From Halobaculum saliterrae (GTDB taxonomy: Archaea > Halobacteriota > Halobacteria > Halobacteriales > Haloferacaceae), in contig NZ_WUUS01000009.1 of the NCBI RefSeq assembly GCF_009831625.1, positions 62,001-126,000 on the forward strand: a stretch of DNA of 64,000 bases, in the 5' to 3' direction. How positions within the stretch are numbered: position 1 is the first letter of the stretch; each line of letters starts with the position of its first letter. Shown here piece after piece: positions 35,786-44,354 of this stretch. Made by a program: the position numbers and the translations under genes. The notes beneath the pieces are model-generated. The model saw only the letters and a list, made by a program, of their open reading frames with translations. It did no database searches and was not told where the DNA came from.

Positions 35786-35802
35786 GTGGGAATAGCGCCC
35801 CT

Positions 35803-36201
35803 TCAGAGAACCAGAGCCATCACGATCTCGTAGAGGACGTATAGGAGAACGAGAAGGATCATCACCCGGATGAGGTTCCCAGCGGCGTTGTCCGGGAGAT
35901 CCTCGTACATTTCGGCGATCCCCGGCTCGCCGTTGAGGCTTGAAGCCGACGGCGAACTCGTTCCTCCAACAGACTGCGACGACCCGTCGAGAATACCGTC
36001 TCCGAACATCTGTTCGAGTTCGCGGTCCTGTCGATCGAACATCGCTTCCATCTCGTCGTATCCGTCGAATCGGTTCTTCACCTGACTCACGTAAGACGCC
36101 GAACAATCACATGCCTCGGCGATTTCGGCGTTCGTTGCGTTGGGGTGTTCATGCCACGTGAGAAGGATCTCCCGTTGGAGATCTGTTTTTCCCTGAGACA
36201 T
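35803..36201 (-). CDS. Membrane-anchored helix-turn-helix protein
   Basis: 132 residues from ATG 36201. A winged-helix/HTH segment at about 8-45 ('ILLTWHEHPNATNAEIAEAC', 'SASYVSQVKNRF'), an acidic middle, a Ser-rich linker (about 73-90) and a single C-terminal membrane helix 'LIRVMILLVLLYVLYEIVMA'. It appears to be a DNA-binding protein held at the membrane by its tail. Start is fixed by a strong TATA box 25 bp upstream. Its 3' end converges on FAU-1. Less GC-rich codon use than its neighbours. Confidence 0.8.
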   Translation of the reverse strand: MSQGKTDLQREILLTWHEHPNATNAEIAEACDCSASYVSQVKNRFDGYDEMEAMFDRQDRELEQMFGDGILDGSSQSVGGTSSPSASSLNGEPGIAEMYEDLPDNAAGNLIRVMILLVLLYVLYEIVMALVL

Positions 36202-36222
36202 ATTGAGAGATCTGGAAGAATA

Positions 36223-36234
36223 GGTGATATAAAA
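36223..36234 (-). promoter_or_regulatory. Strong TATA box of the membrane HTH gene
   Basis: On the minus strand 'ttttatatcacc' is one of the best TATA matches in the window, centred about 27 bp above ATG 36201, giving a leaderless mRNA. Confidence 0.65.
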
Positions 36235-36273
36235 GGTACGGAACGACACAGACAAGATCCAATCACACGTTCA

Positions 36274-36828
36274 TCAGTCCAATTCGCGGATCACCCGCGC
36301 CGGGTTTCCGCCGACGAACGTGTCCGCCGGCACGTCCCGGGTCACCACCGCCCCGGAGCCGATCACCGCGCGGTCGCCGACGGTGACGCCGGGGTTGAGC
36401 ACGGCACGTCCGCCGATCCAGACGTCGTCGCCCACGATCACCGGCTCGCCGGACTCCGTCCCTCGCCGCTCCTCGGCGTCCATCGGGTGCGTGGCGGTGT
36501 AGACGTGAACGCCCGGCCCGAGTTGGCAGTGATCGCCGAACTCGACGGGCGCCACGTCGAGGACCACGCAGTCGAAGTTGGCGAAGAACTCGTCCCCGAC
36601 GGCGATGTTGTCGCCGTAGTCGCAGCGGAACGGCGGCTCGATCGCGACACCGTCGCCGAGGGCGCCGAACAGGTCCGCGAGGAGGTCGTGGCGGCGTTCG
36701 GACTCCTCGGGGGTGGTGTCGTTGTACTCGCTCGTGAGGGTTCGCGCGCGCCGACGGGCGGCGACCAGCTCGGGGTCGTCGGGGTCGTACGGCTCGCCGG
36801 CCACCATCCGGTCGCGTTCGCTCGGCAC
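36274..36828 (-). CDS. Sugar O-acetyltransferase (maltose/galactoside type, left-handed beta helix)
   Basis: 184 residues. The N-terminal 'MVAGEPYDPDDPELVAARRR' is the Maa/NodL/LacA capping motif; hexapeptide repeats follow ('GDNIAVGDEFFANFDCVVLD', 'DDVWIGGRAVLNPGVTVGD', 'VIGSGAVVTRDVPADTFVGG'). The catalytic His lies in 'YTATHPMD'. Transfers acetyl from acetyl-CoA to a sugar hydroxyl; true acceptor unknown. Lone gene. Confidence 0.92.
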   Translation of the reverse strand: MPSERDRMVAGEPYDPDDPELVAARRRARTLTSEYNDTTPEESERRHDLLADLFGALGDGVAIEPPFRCDYGDNIAVGDEFFANFDCVVLDVAPVEFGDHCQLGPGVHVYTATHPMDAEERRGTESGEPVIVGDDVWIGGRAVLNPGVTVGDRAVIGSGAVVTRDVPADTFVGGNPARVIRELD

Positions 36829-36876
36829 GCGTGCACCGGCGGCGGCCGGGGTGAAAGCGCTACCGCCGCGGCCGCC

Positions 36877-37197
36877 TCAGAAGTGGTCCGACGACTCCGT
36901 CGAGTACTGGAGGTCGCCGCCGCGGCCGCCCTCGACGGTGCTGGAGCCCATCTCGCCGGTGTCGGGCACCTTCACGTGGACCTCGTCGACCTCGTCGAAG
37001 TCCATGATCAGGTCGCGCTTGATGTTCTGTGCGGTGAGGTCGGAGATGCCGCAGCCCGAACAGGTGCCGCCGAGCTCGACGACGACGACGCCCTCCTCGG
37101 CGTCGGCCTCGCGCACGACGCTCGTCCCGCCGTGCATCTGGATGATCGGCATCTGTCCGACCATCCACGTCTCGACGCGCTCCGCGAGGTCGCTCAT
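36877..37197 (-). CDS. NifU C-terminal-like Fe-S scaffold protein
   Basis: 106 residues from ATG 37197. The core '[20 protein letters not shown]' contains the Cys46-x-x-Cys49 pair of the NifU/NfuA domain, which holds a transient Fe-S cluster between two monomers for delivery to target proteins. The tail after about residue 85 is Gly/Ser-rich. Frame extends upstream but without family likeness. Lone gene. Confidence 0.88.
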   Translation of the reverse strand: MSDLAERVETWMVGQMPIIQMHGGTSVVREADAEEGVVVVELGGTCSGCGISDLTAQNIKRDLIMDFDEVDEVHVKVPDTGEMGSSTVEGGRGGDLQYSTESSDHF

Positions 37198-37345
37198 TAC
37201 TTCGAGTTGGTCGCCGAAGGCTTGAAAGCTTGCGGTTGCCCGGCCCCCGAGGGAGGCGGAAGAAACACCCTCACGGTCGTTGCGGACGGATTCGCGCGCC
37301 GGCGCGCTCGCGGTCCGATCCGGATCGGGTCGGGCCGGACGCGGG

Positions 37346-38914
37346 TCAGTCGTCGTCGCGGTCCGAGTCGCAGCCACGTCCCCGCCGGGCCGCCAGCGCC
37401 ACGGCGCCCCCGAGGGCCGCGAGCGCGCCGGCGACGTCGAACCCCGGGGCGGCGGCCTCCGACGGCGTGTCCGTCGGCGACGGGGACGGCGACGCGGTCG
37501 GCGTCTCCGGGGGCCGATCCGTCGCCGTCCGCGTCGGACCGGTCGTCGGCGGCGGCGTCGTTTCGCTCCCGTCCCTGGCCGTCTCGGTCAGCCGTGAGCG
37601 GTCGCCGCCGACGCCGGCACGGTCGGGGAACGTCCACAGGCCCGCGGCGGCGCCGGCGCGCGTCCCCATCGACGGCGCGAGCAGGAACTCCCCCGGAACC
37701 GCGAGGACGGCTCCCCAGAAGCGCGCCTCCCCGGGGTCCGCCCACCACGTCTCCTCGACCGGGTCGCTGGGGTCGGACACGTCGTGGCGCTTCACGCCGC
37801 CCTGATACCACGAGGTGTACAGCGTGTCGTCGGTCAGGTCGAGATTGTGCGCGGTCGTCCACGTCCCGCGGAACGTCGGATCGGGCGACGGGGGGGGATC
37901 GATGCTCGACAGGTGGACGGGGTCGACCGGGTCGGACACGTCGTACAGGTCGACGCCGCTGGGCCCGCCGATCAGGTCGCCGTCGCGCTCGACGGCCCAG
38001 CTCTCCCGGCCGACCGCGAGGGTGTCGCCGCCGGGCGCGAGCGCGGCCACGTGGTGGTTCCCGGGCGGCACGGTCGCCGAGCGCGGCGGCGGGTCGCGCA
38101 GGTCCGCCGGGTCCCCGGGGTCCACGGCGCCGAGGAGCGTCGGATCCGACGGGTCGGACACGTCGAGCAGGTACGTCCCGGCGTCCCAGTAGGCGGCGGC
38201 GGCGACGCCGTCGCGGACGGTCACGTCGTGGATCGGGCGGACCGGGCGCGGCACGTCGCGCCACGACTCGTCGGCGTCGAACAGCGACCACCGGCCGACC
38301 TCGGAGCCGTCCTCGACGTCGACGACGACGAGGGGGTTCCCCTCCTCGCCGTTGCCCGTCAGATAGCAGTGCCGGCCGTCGAGGTCGCAGTTGTGGATCG
38401 GGAACCCCGTCCGGTGAAAGCCCACCTCCATGGGTTCCTCGGGATCCGAGACGTCGACCACGAGGACGCCGTGGGGGCTCTCCTGCCCCGGGTGCGCGGG
38501 CCCGACGGCGACGAGGCGATCCCCCGAGACCTTCACGTCGTTGACCTGTCTGAAGGGCCCGCTCTCGCGGTCGGCGAGGAGCTCGCGCCGCTCCGCCAGC
38601 ACCGTCGGCTCGGCCGGGTCCGAGACATCGACCGTGGCGTAGCCGTCGCCGAGCGCCAGGTACGCCGTCCGACCGTCCGCCGAGACGACCCCCTCGCGGG
38701 TTCCCGCCACCTCGACGGAGCCGAGCGGGCCGTACGCCCCGTCGGCGGAGTCGCCGGTGTCTGCGGAGTCGTTGTCGGCGGCACCGGTGCCGTCGCTGTC
38801 GACCCCCGAGTGTGCGCCCGCGACGGAGACGGGTGGGGACCGACCGGCGATTCCGGCGAGAGTACTCGTGCCGAGGGTCGCCCCGGCGGCGCGGAGGACG
38901 CGACGGCGTCGCAT
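37346..38914 (-). CDS. Exported LVIVD-repeat beta-propeller with PGF-CTERM-like end
   Basis: 522 residues. N-terminus '[20 protein letters not shown]' resembles a Tat signal (Arg pair followed by a moderately hydrophobic core). The body has many LVIVD-type repeats, each near 45 residues, of the form '[18 protein letters not shown]', '[19 protein letters not shown]' and '[20 protein letters not shown]', forming a beta-propeller. A Thr/Pro stalk precedes '[19 protein letters not shown]' plus an Arg cluster, a PGF-CTERM anchor. Hence a lipid-anchored surface protein. Function of the propeller unknown. Confidence 0.82.
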   Translation of the reverse strand: MRRRRVLRAAGATLGTSTLAGIAGRSPPVSVAGAHSGVDSDGTGAADNDSADTGDSADGAYGPLGSVEVAGTREGVVSADGRTAYLALGDGYATVDVSDPAEPTVLAERRELLADRESGPFRQVNDVKVSGDRLVAVGPAHPGQESPHGVLVVDVSDPEEPMEVGFHRTGFPIHNCDLDGRHCYLTGNGEEGNPLVVVDVEDGSEVGRWSLFDADESWRDVPRPVRPIHDVTVRDGVAAAAYWDAGTYLLDVSDPSDPTLLGAVDPGDPADLRDPPPRSATVPPGNHHVAALAPGGDTLAVGRESWAVERDGDLIGGPSGVDLYDVSDPVDPVHLSSIDPPPSPDPTFRGTWTTAHNLDLTDDTLYTSWYQGGVKRHDVSDPSDPVEETWWADPGEARFWGAVLAVPGEFLLAPSMGTRAGAAAGLWTFPDRAGVGGDRSRLTETARDGSETTPPPTTGPTRTATDRPPETPTASPSPSPTDTPSEAAAPGFDVAGALAALGGAVALAARRGRGCDSDRDDD

Positions 38915-39043
38915 ACCGGAGAGTCGAGACCGAGCCGGATATGGCTAGCGACGGCCGCCGTCGGCGGGAAACACGGCCGACAGCCGGCGGCGGGAGAACA
39001 CCGCCGACAGCCGTCGAGGGGACGAAGCGATCGAACCCGGGAG

Positions 39044-40009
39044 CTACGCCGGTCGCTCGCCGGTGCCGCCGGTGATGGCGGACGCGAGCGCGCCCTTGAC
39101 GACCACGTCGTCGCCCATGTCCGTGAGTCGCACGTCGGGGACGTTGACGAAGGTGGTCTCCTCCAGCCGTTCGCGGACGGGGTCGAGCAGGACGTCGGGA
39201 TTGTTGAGCGCGACGGCGCCGCCCACGCGAACCACCAGCGGGGCGTACGCGTTCGCGAGGTTGGTGAACCCGATCACGTTCCAGTCGGCGACGCGGTCGA
39301 CGACGCGGTCGGCGAGCGGGTCCGACCCGTGCGCCTCGAACACGTCGACCGCGGAGAAGTCGGGGTCGTCGAGCGGGAGGTTCGTGGAGAGGTGGTCGTC
39401 GGTCGTCTCCGCGAGGTGTCTGGCGTACTTCGGGATGTTGTTGCCCGAGCAGTACGCCTCCCAGTGGCCGTCGCGGCCGCATCCGCAGGTCATCGCCCCG
39501 TCGGAGTCGACGACCATGTGTCCGACCTCGCCGGCGTTCCCGTCCCAGCCCGAGAGGACGTGCCCGTCCACGCAGACGCCCGCGCCGAGCCCCGAGGAGA
39601 TCGTGACGTACGCCATGTCGTCGGGGTTGCGGTCGCTGTGGAAGCGTTCGCCGATGACGCCCGCGATCGTGTCGTTGTGGAGGTGGACCTCCTCGGTGTC
39701 GAGCAGTTCCGAGAGCGGTCCGACCAGCGGGACGCGGCCGACGCCGGGAAGGTTCGCCGGACCGTCGATGGCGCCCTCGGCCAGGTCCAGCGGGCCGATG
39801 GAGCCGATCCCCGCCGCCGTCGCGTCCGCGGGGTCGAGACCGACCTCCCCACACGCCTCGCGGACGACGCGCAGGACGGCCTCGGTGATCGCGATGCCGG
39901 ACGTTCGCGGAGTGGCGGTCTCTGCACGCGCGAGGACCTCCGCGCGGTCGTCGCCGACGACGGCACGGAGGTTCGTGGCCCCCAGGTCCACGCCCACGTA
40001 GTAGGCCAT
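39044..40009 (-). CDS. ROK family sugar kinase (glucokinase-like)
   Basis: 321 residues from ATG 40009 (a GTG two codons earlier is possible). Phosphate-binding 'GVDLGATNLRAVVGD', sugar-binding 'HLHNDTIAGVIGE', 'GLGAGVCVDGHVLSGWDGNA', and the zinc motif 'MTCGCGRDGHWEAYCSG' of ROK kinases. In haloarchaea such enzymes phosphorylate glucose with ATP. The neighbours give no operon context. Confidence 0.9.
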   Translation of the reverse strand: MAYYVGVDLGATNLRAVVGDDRAEVLARAETATPRTSGIAITEAVLRVVREACGEVGLDPADATAAGIGSIGPLDLAEGAIDGPANLPGVGRVPLVGPLSELLDTEEVHLHNDTIAGVIGERFHSDRNPDDMAYVTISSGLGAGVCVDGHVLSGWDGNAGEVGHMVVDSDGAMTCGCGRDGHWEAYCSGNNIPKYARHLAETTDDHLSTNLPLDDPDFSAVDVFEAHGSDPLADRVVDRVADWNVIGFTNLANAYAPLVVRVGGAVALNNPDVLLDPVRERLEETTFVNVPDVRLTDMGDDVVVKGALASAITGGTGERPA

Positions 40010-40150
40010 CACCACGGTGGTTCGGGCGCCCGCACTTACGGATACCGTTTTCTCACACGGAGGCGAGTGAACGTCGGGCCCTCGACGGCGGCGCGACCGT
40101 CAACGACGGGGGGACGGTCGATCGGCTGCCGACGAGCGTCCGATCGCGGG

Positions 40151-40594
40151 TCACTCCTCGCGGACGAACGTCACCGGACACGGCGCCGACAGGAGGATCT
40201 GCTGGGCGGTCGAGCCGAAGACCGCTTTCCCCGTCGGGGAGCGCTTGCGACCGCCGACGAACACGCGGTCGGCGCCGACTCGCGTCGCCAGATCGGCGAT
40301 CGCCTCGCCGGGGTCCCCGACGACGCCCTCCACCCGGAACTCGACGCCGGCGGCCTCGATCGCCTTCGTCGCGCGGCGAACGCTCCCGAGCCGCCGGGCC
40401 ACGTCCGTCGGCGTGCCGTCGACGCCCTCCAGCCGCGCGAGCGACTCGTTCACGGACGACTGGCTCTCGAACACGTGGGCGACGACGACGTCCGCCCCGA
40501 CCTGGGCGGCGAGGCCGATCGCCTCCTCCGTCATGTAGTCCAGTCGGTCGCCGTCGTCGCGCTTCACCGTCAGCAGGATCGTCTCGATGGTCAT
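40151..40594 (-). CDS. Universal stress protein (UspA family)
   Basis: 147 residues. Alpha/beta fold with the ATP-binding pattern G-x-x-G-x9-G-S in 'VGGRKRSPTGKAVFGSTAQQ'. N-terminal 'ILLTVKRDDGDRL' is typical. Cytoplasmic, probably dimeric stress protein. A TATA-like 'gtgataaacatt' (minus strand, 40653-40664) lies about 65 bp upstream, implying a leader of about 35-40 nt. Confidence 0.93.
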   Translation of the reverse strand: MTIETILLTVKRDDGDRLDYMTEEAIGLAAQVGADVVVAHVFESQSSVNESLARLEGVDGTPTDVARRLGSVRRATKAIEAAGVEFRVEGVVGDPGEAIADLATRVGADRVFVGGRKRSPTGKAVFGSTAQQILLSAPCPVTFVREE

Positions 40595-40790
40595 ACCTCC
40601 ACTACACCCCTGGCGGTGAAAAGCGTGGCGCCAATTTACTCAGGTTCGAAGTAATGTTTATCACGGTCTGAAACATCCGCTCGTGCCACTCTCGACGGAT
40701 GTGACCACGGACCACGAGGGTGCTAGTTACGGACGATGGGTCGGTCTTTTCGTCAGGAGACCGGAGAACGGGGTCGGTGGAGTCGCGGTC

Positions 40791-41174
40791 TCAGTAGTCG
40801 GGCGCGTCGTCCTCGACGTCGCGTTTCATCGAGTCGCGGCGCGACTTGGCGTCGCGGCCGGTGGCGTCGAGCAGGAACGAGTTCTTCGCGTCGACGGCGT
40901 CGGCGGCGGCGTCCGCGTTGCCCTCGGCGATGACGTCCTCGGCGGGTCGCTCCTCGAAGTGGACGGCGAGTTTGTCCTTCTTGCCCGAGTAGGACGCGGC
41001 GCCGGCGACGACGCGCTCGAACACCGCGTTTTCGGGGTCCTCGACGACGTACAGCTCGTGTCCCTGCCACTCCTCGGTTCCGGAAACCGGGCCGAATCGC
41101 TCCTCGATCTCGGCTTTCAGGTCGGGCATCCGGTCCTCGAGATGCTCGCCGCGACGCATCTTGTACTCCTTCAT
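40791..41174 (-). CDS. Haloarchaeal DUF5611-type protein
   Basis: 127 residues from ATG 41174; upstream open frame is Arg-rich and rejected. 'MKEYKMRRGEHLEDRMPDLK', 'YVVEDPENAVFERVVAGAAS' and 'KNSFLLDATGRDAKSRRDSM' match a conserved haloarchaeal family I recall as DUF5611. Acidic, soluble, no catalytic motif recognised. Confidence 0.8.
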   Translation of the reverse strand: MKEYKMRRGEHLEDRMPDLKAEIEERFGPVSGTEEWQGHELYVVEDPENAVFERVVAGAASYSGKKDKLAVHFEERPAEDVIAEGNADAAADAVDAKNSFLLDATGRDAKSRRDSMKRDVEDDAPDY

Positions 41175-41341
41175 GCCCGCCCGTTTGCCGGGGGACCGTA
41201 AACACGTTTCGTCAGCCGCCGCTGCGACGAGTCTGTCCGTCGCAGCCGTGTGATCCAGCGCGTCCGCCGTCTCGGAGCGACCGAACGCGACGCCGACGCG
41301 AGAAGTCGTGTCGAACCGATCGGGCTCACGAAGCGACCGGC

Positions 41342-42610
41342 CTACTGGAGCTCGCGCTCGTCGATGTATCCGCGTTTGCACTCGGGACAGATGTCGCCGG
41401 CCCGCATCGAGGAGCCGCCGACGGGTTCGTTGTTTCCGCATTCCGGGCAGACGTAGACGGTGTCGACGTCGTCGACGGTCGTCCGGAACTCGAAATCGGA
41501 CGTCTGGCGCGCCGTATCGGCGGTGTCTCGGGCGCTGCCGTCGCCGCCGACGTCGCCGCGCCCGTCGTCGGCGGGGGCGGGAGCGGTGGGATCCCCGCTC
41601 TCGGTCACGTCCGCGTCGGCCTCGATGAACTCCACGTCCTCCCCGCGCGTGGCCTCGGCGTCGACCTGCGGCGTGAGGTTGCCGTCGACGGAGACGTCGG
41701 CGCCGGCGTCGGCGTGGTCGAGCTCGGCGTCGTATCCCTCGTCCTCACCCGCCTGATCGGGCCAGTCGCCGGGACTGTCGCCGTCGATGAACTCCGCGTC
41801 CTCGTCGGCCGGGTCCGCGGCCGCGCCCGGCTCGTCGGCGCGCTTCGCGTCCGGAACCACGTCGGTCCGGGCCTCGCTCGCGGCTGTGTCCTCGACCGTC
41901 GGATCCCCGTCGTCACCGATGAACTCCACGTCCTCGTCCTCGCCCTCGACCGGACTCGCCGGGCCGTCGGCGTCGGGCCACTCCGTCGGCTCGGGGTCGC
42001 CCTCCGGCGCGCCGTCGCCGCCGCGGTTCGCGTCGGCGTCCGGCCACTCGCCGTGCCCCCGACCCTCCGCCTCGGACCGCTGCGGCGACTCGTCGTCGTC
42101 GCCGTCGATGATCTCCGCGTCCTCCTCGATGTCGGCGTCGACAGCACCGTCGGCCGCGTCCGCGGCCGGGTGGTCGAAGCCGTCCTCGGTCGCGGTCCCC
42201 TCGTCGCCGACGGAGGCGTCGTCGCCGCCCTCACCGGACGCGACCGTGCCGTCGCCCGGTCCGAGGGACGGACCCGGGTCCGTCACGTCCGACGGCTCGG
42301 CCGTCCTCCCGTCGGCTGTCGCTCCGGCGACGTCCTCGGTTCCGTCGGCCGATCCCGTGTCGGGCGGGCGCTCCGACCCGGATCGGTCGGCCGTCCGCTC
42401 GCCGGACTGAACGCCCGGCGAGTCCGCGTCGTCCCGGCCCGGGGCCGCCGACGTCACCTCCTTGTTCTCGGAGACCACGCGCGTCTCGCCGCACCGGCTG
42501 CACTCCTTCACCTCCGTGATCGTGGTGATGACCTCGTCCCCCCGCACCTCGCGGTCCCGTTCCGTCCTCGGCTCCGAGAAGTCGTGACCGAGGAGACATC
42601 TGAGTCCCAT
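41342..42610 (-). CDS. Acidic linker protein with a zinc ribbon at each end (DUF7093-like)
   Basis: 422 residues from ATG 42610. N-terminal 'MGLRCLLGHDF' and 'ECSRCGETRV' form one zinc site; C-terminal 'VCPECGNNEPV' and 'ICPECKRGYIDE' form a second, TFIIS-like ribbon. About 330 residues between them are extremely acidic, Gly/Asp/Ala-rich and probably disordered. Short motifs recur in this linker: 'EDAEIIDGD', 'DVEFIGDD', 'DAEFIDGD', 'DVEFIEAD', and 'EWPDAD' (twice) with 'DWPDQ'. It resembles a conserved haloarchaeal family (DUF7093, from memory). Repeated linear motifs suggest a multivalent binding scaffold, perhaps for a transcription or division partner; this is inference. Confidence 0.75.
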   Translation of the reverse strand: MGLRCLLGHDFSEPRTERDREVRGDEVITTITEVKECSRCGETRVVSENKEVTSAAPGRDDADSPGVQSGERTADRSGSERPPDTGSADGTEDVAGATADGRTAEPSDVTDPGPSLGPGDGTVASGEGGDDASVGDEGTATEDGFDHPAADAADGAVDADIEEDAEIIDGDDDESPQRSEAEGRGHGEWPDADANRGGDGAPEGDPEPTEWPDADGPASPVEGEDEDVEFIGDDGDPTVEDTAASEARTDVVPDAKRADEPGAAADPADEDAEFIDGDSPGDWPDQAGEDEGYDAELDHADAGADVSVDGNLTPQVDAEATRGEDVEFIEADADVTESGDPTAPAPADDGRGDVGGDGSARDTADTARQTSDFEFRTTVDDVDTVYVCPECGNNEPVGGSSMRAGDICPECKRGYIDERELQ

Positions 42611-42764
42611 TGTGCCTACGAATCGCCCAATTCCATAAAAGGGTTCGCTCGCGTCGGACGCGTGGCACGCGCGCCGTGACGCCGGGGATGTTGCGCGGGT
42701 TCGGTCCGTCGAACCGGGACCCGCCGCCGGTACACGTAAGCCGAACCCGGGCGTTCGCTCGGGC

Positions 42765-43064
42765 ATGAGGGTGCCGCCCGAGTTCCGGGACAGGGACGAC
42801 ACGCAGGTGGCGGTTCTCGACGCGCTCGTCGGCCGCGCCGACGACGGAATGACCGTGCTGGAACTCCGTTCGGGCGTCGACGCGACGATCGACGAGGTGG
42901 AGGAGGCGCTGTCGGGGCTGAAGTCGGCCGGCCTGATCGAGGTCGAACAGACGGACGGTCGAGTCCGGATCTATCCGGACGACCGCGTCGTTCCCGACGC
43001 CGGCGAGCACGTCGACGAGGAGGCCGGGCTGCTGGACGCGATCCGACGCAGGCTCGGGTTGTGA
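42765..43064 (+). CDS. Small winged-helix protein (DUF6432-like)
   Basis: 99 residues. 'TQVAVLDALVGRADDGMTVL' and 'EEALSGLKSAGLIEVEQTDG' form a winged helix, followed by a short basic C-terminal helix 'GLLDAIRRRLGL'. Likely a DNA-binding protein of the haloarchaeal DUF6432 kind (from memory). Divergent from the double zinc-ribbon gene, 154 bp between starts. Confidence 0.75.
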   Translation: MRVPPEFRDRDDTQVAVLDALVGRADDGMTVLELRSGVDATIDEVEEALSGLKSAGLIEVEQTDGRVRIYPDDRVVPDAGEHVDEEAGLLDAIRRRLGL

Positions 43065-43182
43065 GCGCCGTTCGAGGTCGGCCACCCCCGCCGACGGACG
43101 ACGGTTCGGGGTCCCGGCCCGTTCGTGCTCCGGCGAACGGGGTTCCGGTCCCCTTTTGCCGGCCGCGGGCCTGCATAGGCGT

Positions 43183-44286
43183 ATGAGTCTCGTCGCCGAC
43201 GTGCACGCCGACCACGGCGCCGCCTTCACCGAGCGGGGCGGACGCGAGGTCGTCGCCGACTACGGTCGTCCGGACAGTGCCGCCCGTGCCGTCCGCAACG
43301 GCGTGGGCGTGATCGAGATGGGCTACGGCGTCGTCATCGTCGAGGGCGACGACCGCGTCGAGTTCGTCGACAACGCGGTCTCGAATCGCGTCCCGAGCGA
43401 GAACGGCGTGGGCTGTTACGCGCTGCTGCTCGACCCGCAGGGCGCCATCGAGACGGAGCTGTTCGTCTACAACGCCGGCGAGCGCCTGCTGTTGTTCACC
43501 CCGCCCGAACGCGCGGAACCGCTCGTCGACGACTGGGAGGACAAGATATTCATCGACGACGTGGAGTTGCGCGACGCCAGTGCCGAGTTCGGGGTCTTCG
43601 GCGTTCACGGCCCGACCTCGACCGAGAAGATCGCCTCCGTGCTCAACGGCGCCGGCTCTCCCGAGCCCGAGTTGACGTTCGTCCGCGGGCGGATGAACGA
43701 CGTGGGCGTGACGGTGATCGCGAGCGACAACCCCACCGGCGAGGAGGGGTACGAGGTCGTCTGCGCGGCCGACGAGGCCGAGGACGTGTTCGATACGCTC
43801 CTCACCCGCGGCCTCAACGCCGCGCCGTTCGGGTACGCCACGCTGGACACGCTCACCGCCGAGGCCGGCACGCCGCTGTTCGACACGGAGCTGCGCGGTC
43901 GGCTCCCGAACGTCGCCGGCGTCCGCTCGGCGGTCGACTTCGAGAAGGGCTGTTTCGTCGGACAGGAGGTCGTCTCGAAGGTGGAGAACCGCGGGCGACC
44001 GAGCAAGCGCCTCGTCGGGCTTCTGCCCGCCGAGACCCCCGAACCCGACGCCGCGGTGTTCGCCGGCGACGCCTCGGTCGGGGAGGTGACCCGAGCGGTC
44101 GACTCCCCGTCGCTGGACGCCCCGATCGCGCTCGCGTATCTCGATTCCGGCGCCGAGACGGACGACCTAACGGTCCGGGTCGACGGCGAGGAGGTCGCCG
44201 CCGAGCGCACCGACCTCCCGTTCGTGGAGGGGGGCGCGCGCTCTGGCCGGATCCCGACGTACCCGGAGGCCGCCGAACAGGCGTAG
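43183..44286 (+). CDS. Folate-binding YgfZ/GcvT-family protein
   Basis: 367 residues from ATG 43183. GcvT-like folate-binding fold with the YgfZ hallmark 'KGCFVGQEVVSKVENRG' (KGCFVGQE at 255-262), in which the Cys is essential in bacterial YgfZ for Fe-S enzyme upkeep. The N-terminal half resembles aminomethyltransferase. No other glycine-cleavage genes are near, so a YgfZ-like role in Fe-S protein maintenance is more likely than glycine cleavage, though haloarchaeal genomes often annotate it as aminomethyltransferase. Confidence 0.85.
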   Translation: MSLVADVHADHGAAFTERGGREVVADYGRPDSAARAVRNGVGVIEMGYGVVIVEGDDRVEFVDNAVSNRVPSENGVGCYALLLDPQGAIETELFVYNAGERLLLFTPPERAEPLVDDWEDKIFIDDVELRDASAEFGVFGVHGPTSTEKIASVLNGAGSPEPELTFVRGRMNDVGVTVIASDNPTGEEGYEVVCAADEAEDVFDTLLTRGLNAAPFGYATLDTLTAEAGTPLFDTELRGRLPNVAGVRSAVDFEKGCFVGQEVVSKVENRGRPSKRLVGLLPAETPEPDAAVFAGDASVGEVTRAVDSPSLDAPIALAYLDSGAETDDLTVRVDGEEVAAERTDLPFVEGGARSGRIPTYPEAAEQA

Positions 44287-44354
44287 CGACGCTAAGACTC
44301 CCGCAGTCGTCGTCCCCGCCTCACCGATAGAACGTCGAAGCGGGACGGGGCGGT

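Noticed and set aside
37784-40654. 956-codon plus-strand ORF across LVIVD, ROK kinase and Usp genes
   Set aside because: Spans three certain genes on the other strand and an intergenic gap; composition is that of antisense GC-rich DNA.
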